Assembly: GCA_032622095.1 (NCBI GenBank)
Contig: CP136063.1
Coordinates: 38,412,106 to 38,476,105 of the forward strand
Direction of reading: 5' to 3'
DNA from: Siphonodentalium dalli
Taxonomy: Eukaryota > Mollusca > Scaphopoda > Gadilida > Siphonodentaliidae
Length of the DNA: 64,000 nt
Positions 36,283-47,112 of the stretch are shown here, piece by piece. Numbering within the stretch: position 1 is the first letter of the stretch; each line of letters begins with the position of its first letter. The notes under the pieces were generated by a model that was not told the DNA's origin, made no database searches, and was given only the letters and a program-made list of their open reading frames with translations. The position numbers and the translations under genes were made by a program.

Positions 36283-37499
36283 TCTTAGCGAGCACATATA
36301 TCGGTGTTCTGTCACATTTTGCTCATTGTGCGAAAGAGATGACATGCGTGGGTAATAAACACGCATTTTAGTAATGTTGGATGAATGTATCCATACGAGA
36401 TTGACGCGGCAAAGAATGTGAGTAATATATGGTGTAATATTATGCCTGCCAGTAATATAAATAACTTACTCGATATTTTGCGTTTTTTTTGAGGGGGGGG
36501 GGGATTCGTCACTTCAACGCCGTATTGCCGACTTAATACTGAATACTGTATTATGTAACTTTGAATGCCTGTTCCTCAATACATTCCTGAAGTCAATGCA
36601 ACATGAAAATGTCATTAATAACATACCAAATCGAAGAAAACGACCATAAAATAGGTCTATATGTGTATTCCGGTGGTTTGCTGAGTCATTCAGGTGCTTT
36701 GTTAGTTGAACAATCGTTGTTTCGGTGCTGAAATCCTACTAAAACTACCTCGTATAAAGCCACATTGGTGATTATTTGTTCAGGAATTATAATACAAGCC
36801 TTGTCGGGATACAAATGAAGTAGCTCACCCGTTTATGTAGTTAATATAAAGTCAATTATTTTGACAATACGCTTATGCTGACAAAATAGTCAACTTAATA
36901 AACTATATCTACTATATTACATACTATTTGTGAACACTGGTGCAATATTTTCTGTTGGGGATATAGCAAGGATATTAATTGCCATAAACCAACCAACTAT
37001 GTCACATTCCGATTGGCCACAATTACAGTTACACAATACAAATACGTTCGAGAATCATTTACTGAACAAGAATTCAGCGTTTGTTATGAGTTATATCCAA
37101 TAGAATACATGGAAATAATTATAGATTACACAGTTCATTCATATACATGTACTCGCCATTGCGGTTGCTACCCTGAAATACGCGATTAAACGAAGAACGT
37201 ATGCCTTTATGGACGTATATGCGACGCAAAATAACATATTAAGTTTATTACCCCTAATCAACGCATAATATTCAGTATTTATTCGCTTTTTTGCTTGTTA
37301 TGGCACAATACATGATCCTGGAGAGAGCACTTGACTATTGGGATAGCACTGAGCACTCTAAAATATAATTATAAAATGTCGATTTACGGGCATTCCAATG
37401 GGATTTCTTACATTTTCTCATATATCAATGTGAACATCAATATAAATAATCGATTGGTTAAAAGAAACCTGCGATATACTTACATAGTCTGTAATAAAT
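36283..37499. other. unit spacer
   Basis: Copy of 1523-2737 with a few small indels, an ATCC insertion near 36390 and a T-run plus an 11-base G-run near 36482-36503. No gene. Confidence 0.5.
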
Positions 37500-38470
37500 G
37501 CTTCTATCGATTAATATTTATTTTATTTCGAATATTTTCTGGTCTTAAAATGTGTTTGTTCAGCTAACGAACAATAGTGGTTACTGTTAACAGAGACCAG
37601 AAATTATATTGTGCAATTTTGTCACAAATAAACGTTAATTATTCTCATTATCGCTTATATCTGTGGAACAAACCAATACAAACAACCAATCTGTGATATT
37701 TGACATTCGTTGCGTAGCCATAGGAACAGCTCAGTGCTCTATATCGCAAAACGGTCTCATCCGAATGGTCGGCTCTAAAAATAGTAATATAAACGGGCCC
37801 GATTTAATATTCGAAATAAAATTAATATTAATTGATAGAAGCGTTTCCGGACATAGGTCTTCAGTTCATATCTATTATTTTATACCCACGCAACTATTTA
37901 AAAAAAATTATTTAAAGAGATAATCCATCTTTAAATAACAAATTATAAATGGTTGCGTGGGTATACAATAATAGCTATAAACTGAAGATCCCTGTCCGGA
38001 AAAGCTTCTATCAATTAAAGATGGATTATCTCTTTAAAGATGGATTATCTATTTAAATAACAAATTTTAAATAGTTGCGTGGGTATAAAATAATAAATAT
38101 GAACTGAAGACCTATATCCGGAAAAGCTTCTATCAATTAATATGATTTTATTTCGAATATTAAATCGGGCCCGTTTATGTTACTATTTTTAGAACCGACC
38201 ATTCGGATGAGACCGTATTGCGATATAGAACACTGGGTTGTTCCTATGGCCACGCAACGGAAGTCAAATGTCACAGATTGGTTGTTTGTATTGTTTTGTT
38301 CCACAGATATAAGCGATAACGAGTATAATTAACGTTTATTTGTGAGAAAAATGCACGATATAATTTCTGGTCTCTGTTAACAGTAACCACTATTGTTCGT
38401 TAGCTGAACAAACACACCTTTTTAGACCAGAAAATATTCGAAATAAAATTAATAGCAATCGATAGAAGCA
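37500..38470. repeat. large inverted repeat of the Z5-Z6 unit
   Basis: Arms as at 2738-3692, centre near 37985, with CTTCTATCGATTAATATT at the left and AATCGATAGAAGC at the right. Confidence 0.85.
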
Positions 38471-38861
38471 TTTCCGACAGTAGTATTCGACTCAAATCTA
38501 ATATTTTATACCCCGGTAACTATATAATACATGTTTACAAAGAGATAATCCACCTATAATATTGATTTTATTTCGAATATTAAATCGGAACGTTCATGTT
38601 ACTATTTTTAGAAGAGACCATTCGGATGATACCATATTGCGATATAGAGCACTGGGCTGTTCCTATGGCTACACACCGAAAGTCAAATGTCCCAGATTGA
38701 TTTTTTGTATTATTTTGTGCCACAGATATAAACGATAATGAGTAAAATTGGCGTTTGTTACAAAATTGTACAATAAAATTTCTGGTCTTGGTTAACAGTA
38801 CACTTACTCAATTTCTACTCTAATAACGGATTGGATAAACTTTTGTGTAGATTTTATACAC
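38471..38861. repeat. short inverted-repeat monomer plus truncated 3' flank of Z6
   Basis: A single diverged monomer joins at GGTTAACAGTACACTTACTC directly to the last 65 bp of the 3' flank. Most of the hairpin-rich segment is deleted, which helps explain why this unit is only about 3.9 kb. Confidence 0.65.
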
Positions 38862-39772
38862 TTATGTTTTTTTCAGTACAACAACACCATGATACGGGCG
38901 ATCTCCTGCGTGGATCCTCTTATGTCTCGCCAGGTTACATAACTGAGTAAATGATTTCTCGCACATATCACATTGGTACGGGCGATCTCCTGTGTGGACC
39001 CATTTATGTATGGTAAGGCTAGTCGAATGAGCAAATGATTTATCGCACATCTCACACTGATACGGGCGGTCTCCGCTGTGGATCCTCTTATGTTGCTTCA
39101 GGTTACACGACTGAGTAAATGATTTCTCGCACATATCACATTGATATGGGCGATCTCCTGTGTGGATCCTCTTATGTTGCTTCAAATGGTTCGACGTAGT
39201 AAATGATTTCTCGCACGAGTCACAATGATACGGGCGATCGCCGGTGTGGATCATCTTATGTTTCGCCAGATTACCCGACCGAGTAAATGATTTCTCACAC
39301 ACATCACATTGATACGGGCGACTCCCCGTGTGGATCCTCGTATGTTGCGTCAGCTGGCGCGAATCAGTAAATGATTTCTCGCACACATCACATTGATACG
39401 GGCGATATCCGGTATGAATCCTCTTATGTCTCGTCAGGTCACCTGACTGATTAAATGATTTCTCGCAAACATCACATTGGAACGGGCGATCACCGGTGGT
39501 TGTCAGGTGACCCAACTGAGTAAATGATTTCTCGCACTCACCACACTGATATGAACGCTTATGCTTTGTCTTACTGTGCAAACTTCTTAACATCTTTGAG
39601 CCCACGGCCATCGGTGACGTATTTATCGGTGTGTGTTTATCATCTTCAGTCTTCAGTGTTGATGGTTCCACCTCCCCATACATCATGATGCAAAGTACGT
39701 GGTCGGTATCTGTAATATTTCTGTCCGGAATCAGATGATCACCTGAGATTACCTGACTAAAGCTAACAGAAA
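38862..39772 (-). CDS. C2H2 zinc-finger exon Z6, finger 1 disabled
   Basis: Open frame with a leader and eight finger modules. A 15-bp in-frame deletion removes HLMIH from finger 1 (it reads LTTTGDRP), so finger 1 keeps its two cysteines but loses both histidines. Fingers 2-8 have all ligands; contact residues are QGDR, DRQQ, RGNK, TNHQ, QCNQ, HTSI, QCNR. The C-terminus is [14 protein letters not shown] as in Z4. The boundary at 39772 is the shared acceptor; the first in-frame ATG is at 39686. It probably encodes a seven-finger protein, if expressed. Confidence 0.83.
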
Positions 39773-40062
39773 ATATCACCAAAGAGTTAAAATTATCGAA
39801 CAGACAATCGACGCAGTTAAGTTAATAAACCAACAACAGATGAAAATAAAAATATTTTTGTCCAAAAAAAGGTGTTTGAATAAGCGGTCTTAAGCAGCGG
39901 GTGCGGAATAGAACGATATCGCAATACATAGTTTTAAAAATGTAATTGCACTTGAAATCTTTACAGCCCAGTATCCGGTTATAATACAGTTTTCTTGACC
40001 ATAACAGGTTTATGATGACAGAATTGACATATTCAACAACATTCACGCGACAAGCTTTCTAC
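39773..40062. other. 5' flank of Z6, interrupted
   Basis: Copy of the 5' flank. It is broken by the MITE at 40063 and the LTR retrotransposon at 40254; the flank resumes at 47087. If the Z6 promoter lies further upstream, it is now more than 7 kb away. Confidence 0.5.
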
Positions 40063-40203
40063 CACAGTTGTTGGAAGATTTGATCAAAATCCGCTGATAA
40101 ATACACATACCATTACTTTAATAATAATATAGACTATTATTATTGAAGTAATATAATGGTATGTGTATTTATTGGATTTTGATAATAATTTCCAACAACT
40201 GTG
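40063..40203. mobile_element. 141-bp palindromic MITE, hAT-type
   Basis: The element begins CACAGTTGTTGGAA and ends TTCCAACAACTGTG, nearly palindromic throughout. It is flanked by an exact 8-bp duplication CTTTCTAC at 40055 and 40204. Other units have a single CTTTCTAC here, which confirms the insertion. An 8-bp duplication and a CA...TG end are consistent with hAT. Confidence 0.88.
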
Positions 40204-40253
40204 CTTTCTACACACACCGTTACTTCAATAATAATAATAATAATAACATACAC

Positions 40254-40462
40254 CGCTAGTAAGGATAGAGAGGTTGTGTGTGGACACAACAGAATGACAA
40301 ATGACAAGGTATAATTGTATTTATTGAGAGAGCCGAAATGTGCTGCTTCTCATGAACGCAAGAATAAACGGAAAGGAAGTATGACCGGATAACATACGGT
40401 CGTAAATATCAGAGCCTATTATAAGGCGTTGTTCATAACACATACATGTAACGTGTATGGCG
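40254..40462 (-). repeat. 3' LTR
   Basis: It matches the split right LTR closely, with a small CATACATG-type expansion near 40440. On the element strand an AATAAA polyadenylation signal lies at 40320-40325. It is preceded on the element strand by a purine-rich GGGAGAAACAGAAA (40468-40481) that fits a polypurine tract. Confidence 0.85.
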
Positions 40463-40506
40463 TGACCAATTTCTGTTTCTCCCGATCCTTAGAACAGTAT
40501 GTATCT

Positions 40507-43500
40507 CTAAGATGTCACATACTCCTTCAAATATTCGGGGGGACGCCTGGAGCGGGTAGATCGTTCGGGTAAATTAACACCTGATGTAGCTTGTTCGGTA
40601 TCTGGTGGTTGAGGCGGAATATCATCGACTCGTTCACTCTGATCTGCAGGTACTATGTCAGGTGGAATAGCCGGTAACGGTGGTAGCTCGTGTAGCTGTT
40701 GGTCGTCTGAGTTTCGGTCCGTTTTCGGCACAGGTACTGACGTCAGTGCTTGGTCAATTGGAACGCGGTAACATTCAGAACGTTTGACGCGGTATGATGT
40801 GGCTCTCAGTTGAAATCCAACAAATTTGCGAATCATAAGCCATTCGCCGTCGGTGCTGCATGGTAACGAGATATCTATTTCGTCCGTAGTGTTTGTCTCT
40901 GTCGGCCACGACATACACTATATCACCTATATTGATGTCGCATTCGTGTGGTCGTTTCATAAACCCAGCTTTTGATGTTGCACTGTGCGCATGGTTCTCC
41001 ATACGTCTTTCGTTCTGAGCCAGAATTAAGTCGCGGTCATTTACGGGAAGCTGAGTGTTTGTGTACTGGTCGCGTTGAAAAAGCATCTCTCGTGCAGAGA
41101 GTCCACTCCTTCGTAAACGCGAATTTAACCTAGCAACCGCCACCGCAAGTTTGACTGGCGTCAACACGTCGAGTCGGTTTTCTTGACGACAAATCTCGTT
41201 CTCTAACTCCTGAACTGCTCGTTCCGCTACCGGGTTTTTGTTCAAGTTCTTAACGCGACCAAGTTCTATTGCGATGTTCACGTTTGAAAGCGATGTATCA
41301 TTGGTCAGCGCTTGAAATCCAGGGGCCGGATCAGTGCGGATAACAGCCGGTGGTCCGTCAAGGGGCGTCAGTTTAACACACATCGTGATGAGAGCGTCGC
41401 GAAGTGTGGTTGCGCGTTCGTCCTCAATAAGACAGGCTTCGGTGTACGATGTCACTGTTTCTCTCAACAATAAAACAATATGTTTATTCCGTTTAAAGGC
41501 ATCCGCAGCAAAGGACATCCCTATTGTTTCCGGTGGATCGGTCGATGTCTGATCTTTCAGGATATTAGGTACGGGTCTGAGCGATGTACACACGTGGCAG
41601 CTTTGGGTAACCGTGTCGACCATTCTGTCCATGTCAAGAGCATAGAACTGGCGGCGAACCACTGCTTTTAATTGATGTGCGCTCGGATGATCTAACTTTA
41701 AGTGTATAGCTGTCACCAAGCCTGACAACACTTCCCGTGGTACTATGATGCATTCCCGGTCGCGAGATAAGGGTTCTTGCCTTTTGACAATAAGTAGGCC
41801 ATCTTTAGCCAAAGAAGCGACATTGATATATCTTTTGACATCTCGCACGTTAGTGGTCTTTTTTCCTGGTCGCGTTCCTTGCTTTAAGTGAGCTCGCGTC
41901 CGTCGCAGATCGGGACACTCCGACTGCGTCTGAAGCCATGCAGCTCTGCTTGTGAATGGCAAACGAACATTTCCCTCTATTATGTCCTGTGTAGTTGTCT
42001 GTCGAACAACACAATCTTCGCTTTCTGCTACAAAAAGGCAGATTCGACGATCCCGACTATTGCACTCTGTTGGATGACGACTGGCAAAATCTGACACTAG
42101 ATTGTTGGAGCCCGTGATGTGGCGAATAGACACATGGTATCGGCTTACAGCAGTCAAGAATGTCGCAACGCGCGGGCTTGCTGAAAACTCTCCTCTGTAA
42201 AGCTTCTCGAGTGCTTGTACGCAAGGTTTGTTGTCTGTTAGAACGCATGCTTGATGGTCACTTTGTATGATGAACGGGCTAAAATGCTTGACGGCAGCTG
42301 TTATGCTTAGAGCTTCGATCTCACAAGGAAGCCATGTGACTTGCTTTTTCCGTAATTTAGTACTGAAGAACCCGACTAAAGCAGGTTTACCGTTTCTCAC
42401 TGCATACATGGTAGCTCCGATTCCTCGTTGTTTAACGAACCCATCGGTTACTATCCAGAGCTCGTCGCTACGTTTGGGTAATACGATGGCTTTGTTGCTT
42501 GCGATATGTTTCTGTGCATTAGAAAATGCTATAAGCTGTTCTTCTGACCACACGATTGTGTCTTGTGGTGTACAGCCAGCAACGATGCTGTCGAGAGGAG
42601 ACATGAATTGTGCACATTGTGGAACGACTCTTGCCAATATCTTATATGCCCCAATGAATGATCGCAACCCGCGAACGGTTGTCGGGCGGTTGCATGTCGA
42701 GAGTGCAGCGACGGTGTGTCCACATGCTTGAATTTTTCCTTCGCACCAGTCCCATCCACGAATCGTTGTTCGCTTTGGTGCGATAACAGTCTTGGTAGAT
42801 GACAGCTTTAGGTCGCATGATTCAAAAGCATGTAGGACTCTGGTCCAGTTATTGAGTAATTCGTTTGGTGTGTTGCCGCCACAAAATAAATCATCGGCCA
42901 ATTTGGCAAGTACCCCTTCTTGCAACAGATCACCTAACACTCTTGACATCAGTTCCTCGAGGGCAGTCTCCGACCCAGGCATACCCATGGCTGTGCGTGT
43001 GTATACACGGACACCTTTGAAAAGGGTAGCAACGCCACAGTATTTTGATGATGCCTTGGCGAGTGGAATCTGATAGAAAGATTTTGTGAGATCTGTAGTT
43101 GCTATGTAGCGCCATTGTCCGATTTTTCTGAGTGTTGAGTCGACATCTGGCATAATAGATGGCTGTGGTTTACTATAACGGCCTACATCGGCGAATGCTG
43201 TTACAAGTCGGTATCCACCACTTGGTTTCTTTATGAGAAAAGAAGGATTCAAATATTCCGCGACCACGCCAATCTCTTCTGGTTTCCGAAACACCCCCAG
43301 TTTTTCTAATTCATCAAATTTGTCTTGAAGCTCTACCAATTTGTCTTTAGAATATTGCGGTAGATGACCTTTCCGTTGTGGCGGTTGTACAGGACCCATG
43401 TTCACAACATTTTCGAATTTCCCGCATGATCCATTATATCCGGGAAATGCTGGATCAAACACATTGTCATAATCAGTTAATGCTTGTAAGAATTCCGATT

Positions 43501-44070
43501 TTATTTCTGGAGGGAGAATATTGTCCGGATCCACAGCTACTGCCTCTGAGTGCAGACCACACGCTTGTGATGCATGGTGCCGTCTGGTAACCGAATCTGG
43601 TATACACGAAGGTGTTTCGGTTATCTCGGACGAAACTTGAAACACCTGCCCAAAGTGTTCATTGCGTCGCAGATTGACGAACTGGTTAGTATCGTTATGA
43701 ATTCGTATTGTATTGCCAACTAGTGAAACGACACGAGGTTCTGGCCATTGCTTGGATACGGATGAGTCGCATCTGGGTTCTAGTGCTAGAATAGAGTCAG
43801 GATCAATTTCTTTGGGTACATTGAGTTCTAGAAACTCTCCTGGCCAAACAGTTGTTTTCCGTGATGGTGCTTTCAACACATAGGTTTTGGTCCGACGAAT
43901 GACGTGGGGACCTTCATCTTTGCTGTGGTATGCGTATGGATACGAGCCCTTCTTTCCCACACGAAGAGTTTGTGTCGCCGGTCTAATGCTAACGTCGTTG
44001 GCAATCATAAACGGCATGCCAGCCAATACATCAACATCCAAGTCTTGTACGACAAGTGCATCCAATTGGA
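40507..44070 (-). CDS. pol: pol polyprotein: protease end, RT, RNase H, integrase (one frameshift)
   Basis: The pol frame is entered by a -1 shift at 44071-44077. Counting from residue 1 at 44065: VLAGMPFM (14-21) completes the protease; RT lies at about 245-440 with TDLTKSF (Asp325) and LADDLF (Asp391/392), with Ala where Val or Ile is common; RNase H at about 535-665 has VTDGF (Asp541), Glu582, LTDNKP (Asp611) and Asp659; the integrase zinc site has His788, His793, Cys823 and Cys826; the integrase core has Asp855, Asp912 and Glu948. Near residue 1068 (about 40860) a one-base shift moves the integrase C-terminal region into another frame, which runs to the TAA/TAG region at 40507 and ends RSRRPPEYLKEYVTS. 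Domain order PR-RT-RH-IN fits Ty3/gypsy or BEL; I favour Ty3/gypsy from the integrase and RNase H. Confidence 0.88.
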
Positions 44071-45358
44071 GTTTTTTTCATCACGCGTAAGAACGAATCG
44101 TGTCTCGCCTACCACATTCATATGTGATTTCCCATCAGCCTGTAGAGCCCTATGATTTGTCTTAGTAACTTTTAGGCCTAGACGAGATGCCACTGAAGAC
44201 TTCACCATATTTGTCTCTGCCCCAGAGTCTATAGTTAATTTCACAGTGTGGTGCTTGAAGAATGTGTGGAATATAGGAGATTTCCTAACTTGAACGGTTC
44301 TCGCATGCGAATGGTCGCCGTTAAACTCGTCTTGATTGTCGGTATATTCGTCGTATTCTGAGTCGGAATCTGAGTCATGCTCGCATCTCGCATTCGAGTG
44401 GTCGTTCTCTATTTCCTGTGGAATGTCAACATTTGTCAAGACTGATCGCGACTTCGTGATGAACGTTTTATCGCTATCCGGAAGATATGGACATTTGCTG
44501 AGGTAATGTTTGAAATCAGAGCGACCAGTTTGTTTGCACAAGGGGCATGACTTGTGTGTATATCTTTGTTGATCCTTCCGCCATCCCTGACGTGGTTGCT
44601 GTCGTTTATGGTGTCCCTTGCTCGAATTTGAACGTAATGTTTTAATTTCCTCATTATGCGAAAGCTCATCTAGCAAGGACTCGAGAGCTTGGGAGATTTC
44701 TTCTTTGATTGAGGAAAGTGACTGAGATCGCAGTTCTGTTCCATAGCGTTGTTTCACAAGCTTGGGTAAATTTGGATGTAATAATCGCAACCAAGTTAGA
44801 ACCACAAAGTTCTCTAGTGTAGGTGACAATTCCTCGTCCTCGTCTGGTTTTTCTCCGTGATGTGAAATACTGCCGTCGGTGCGCAACAGACTATCACCGA
44901 CGAATGCTTGTAGTCGTTGGAATAGATCCTCAGGATTTTCATTTGGTTGATGGGTTACGTCTGCGAAATCCAAGAAATGCCCACCCGTTGTCTGAAAACC
45001 ATAATGTGTTCGAATGGTTTGCCACACAAATTTGAGAGAAGTCGAGTTTTTCACGATGGAATTCCTTGCGATGACTGGGCAAAAGTTTGCTATCTGACCA
45101 AGCATAAGTTCCAAACATTTCACTTTCTGTTGGGCAGTTTTGCGACTTTCCGCTGGAACAGCATTTCCATCATCTGTGAATCCACGAAGTGGGTCATTTT
45201 TAGATTTCTTTTTCCAAATCACACCGTCGATTAAATACGGATTAAAGTTTTGGTCTAATGAAAGTGTGTATTGAAGGTTCGAGCGCCAAGTTTTCAAATG
45301 TCGATATTGTCTCAGTCTTTGTTAACGACCACTGACTAGGGGCTCTGGCAGTTGCCAT
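44005..45358 (-). CDS. gag: gag-protease polyprotein (one frameshift near the N-terminus)
   Basis: The start is placed at the ATG at 45358 (MATARAP...), 31 codons before the long frame that opens at 45297. One extra base near 45286 separates the two frames, since the reading FEN continues naturally into WRSNLQYTLSL. Counting from 45297: capsid-like region about 1-220; basic stretch 228-245; CCHC-like knuckle CX2CX9HX4C at 251-269; acidic Asp/Ser/Glu stretch 305-325; protease active site IDSGAETN at 356-363. The frame ends 70 bp beyond the start of pol, and the protease C-terminus is in pol. Confidence 0.85.
44071..44077 (-). promoter_or_regulatory. candidate -1 ribosomal frameshift site A AAA AAC
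   Basis: On the element strand the gag frame reads GAT-GAA-AAA-AAC-TCC. A -1 slip on A AAA AAC gives CTC-CAA-TTG-GAT, the pol frame. The heptamer has the canonical X XXY YYZ form and lies inside the protease, between the DSGA active site and VLAGMPF. A chance indel in the A-run is the alternative, as two other frameshifts exist in the element. A downstream stimulatory structure was not established. Confidence 0.65.
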
Positions 45359-45531
45359 GCTTTCCGTTATGTGCAGATGAGAATAATAAATGCAGTGACA
45401 CTCTCGATTATCCTACATCATTTAATCACCGGGCTCTTCCGGTGGTCATCTGCGTCGAAATAAGGTGAGGTAGTGGGCCACATACCCGCTTCGGTAAAAG
45501 TTCTACTCTGTAAAACAACGTGTGTAAAGTT

Positions 45532-45549
45532 CGTAATACACTGCCACCA
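45532..45549 (-). promoter_or_regulatory. primer-binding site
   Basis: Directly after the 5' LTR end (CTTACTAGCG), the element strand reads TGGTGGCAGTGTATTACG. The leading TGG complements a tRNA 3' CCA, as expected. The tRNA was not identified. Confidence 0.7.
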
Positions 45550-47086
45550 CGCTAGTAAGGATAGAGAGGAACGTGTGTGGACACAACAGAATGACAAATG
45601 ACAAGGTATAATTGTATTTATTGAGAGAGCCGAAATGTGCTGCTTCTCATGAACGCAAGAATAAAGGTTAGAAGGAACTAAATAAGTAGAATTATGTCCC
45701 TTTCGTTTTTACATGGTATCTCGAATACGAGTTAAAAAAAATCTGGCGCGCGATTGGCGTATAATATGTCAAATAATTTTACAAATTCAAGAAATATAAT
45801 ACCCATAGCATGTAAAAACGTGGGCGTTTCCTAGTCTGAAATGCGTTCGTGTCCAAACAATGGCGGGATATTGAGGCTGTGTATTGGCTTTCTGTCAAAT
45901 TCTGTGCAAAAAGTGGGGTAGTGTGGAAAACATATGCTGGTTTTCGAAAAAGGCGTGGTTCGAAAGGTACTACTATGTGCGAACAGATGCCGAAAGGGTT
46001 GGTCTTTACGAACGCATGCATCGTGCACTTCGGAACTCGAAAATTTAGCGTGGGCGTGGTCAAACGTTAACACTGTGGCCTATGGAAAACATTTAGTTCC
46101 TTCTAACCTAAAGCAGAAAAATCGAATTTTTCGTATTTCGGCCTATGATGGACAAACGTGGTGAAAAATCACATAATTGTGATCTGATTTGCGAAGCATA
46201 CATAGTTAGACATTACATTACACCAGAATTTGGATTTTATTGCCATTTTTCAGGAAGTGGGGAATATTTGCACCTAATAACCTTTGTGAGATTTTCACTT
46301 ATTTATCGTTATTCTGTATCTGGTGTGCCACTTTAAGAGAGAAATCACCTCACATCGATATCTTTATCTATTTGTGGACATCTGACCATCAGCATAAACT
46401 TGACGTCTCGAGTATTTTTAATCATGCAGCTGCCAACTTGTCGACCGTGTAGAAATTCCTATCTTTTCTGGTGCAGGGGGGGTGGGTGTAAAAATCTAAC
46501 TATTTATTCAGAAACCCGAACAATTTTGGTCAACTAAGCGTATCATCTGAAACATGAGTTGCACGTATTGTCTGTGCCGCTATATACATGCGCGTCATGC
46601 CCATTAAAGGCATATTCTGTTAGTTTAATTACCAAATTTTACCAAAATTTCCACATATTTTGAGAATTTTTCCAAATATGGCAAATCTCGGCATGACATG
46701 ACCCCGAGGCACCCATAATTTTTTATGTTGATCTGCAGACGCTACTGATCAATTCCCAACTATTAGTTATTTTATTTAGGAAGGGACGTTCCCATCATTG
46801 GCACGACATGGACACATTTCCACAAACATTTCCCCAGTAGATGAACCATCTTCAGATACAGTGGGGTTAAAATAACCATGATTGCTGGGGAACGAGAACA
46901 AAGAAATGTGTAAAATCAGTTTTATTTAGCATAGATATGACACATCTCCTCGCAGAGGTAGTTGGGATTACATAGGGTCATGTTTACACATCTCTTAACG
47001 GAAAGGAAGTATGACCGGATAACATACGGTCGTAAATATCAGAGCCTAATATAAGGCGTTGTTCATAACACATAACGTGTATGGCG
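45550..47086 (-). repeat. 5' LTR, split by a nested insertion
   Basis: LTR sequence occupies 45550-45665 and 46999-47086, 204 bp in all, close to the 209 bp of the 3' LTR. The halves join exactly at AATAAA/CGGAAAGG of the intact LTR once the insert is removed. Transcription from this LTR is presumably broken. Confidence 0.87.
45666..46998 (+). mobile_element. single unit of the array-forming element, nested in the LTR
   Basis: Part A (45666-46108) is bounded by GGTTAGAAGGAACTAAAT and its complement; part B of about 890 bp begins TAAAGCAGAAAAATCG. It shares CATAGGCC(T/A)CAGTG and the TAAAGC start with the arrays at 18855 and 47113. Flanks are TAAA on the left and TTAA on the right, compatible with a 4-bp duplication carrying one change. 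No coding frame is seen. Confidence 0.75.
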
Positions 47087-47112
47087 CACAAGTATTGGAA
47101 AGCTAGTCTATA

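Larger units (their letters stand above)
40254..47086 (-). mobile_element. Ty3/gypsy-like LTR retrotransposon, nearly complete
   Basis: Element on the minus strand: 5' LTR at right (with an insertion inside), primer-binding site, gag-protease, pol (RT, RNase H, integrase), purine-rich tract, 3' LTR at left. Without the nested insertion it is about 5.5 kb. The LTRs begin CGCCATACACG and end CCTTACTAGCG rather than the usual TG...CA. Flanks show only CAC on both sides (40251-40253 and 47087-47089), so the target duplication is short or eroded. It sits in the 5' flank of Z6. Two single-base frameshifts besides the gag-pol junction suggest this copy is dead but not old. Confidence 0.88.

Noticed and set aside
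41334-43590. Several plus-strand and shifted minus-strand frames of 60-150 codons across pol
   Set aside because: They overlap the long pol frame, which has RT, RNase H and integrase motifs; these are shadows.
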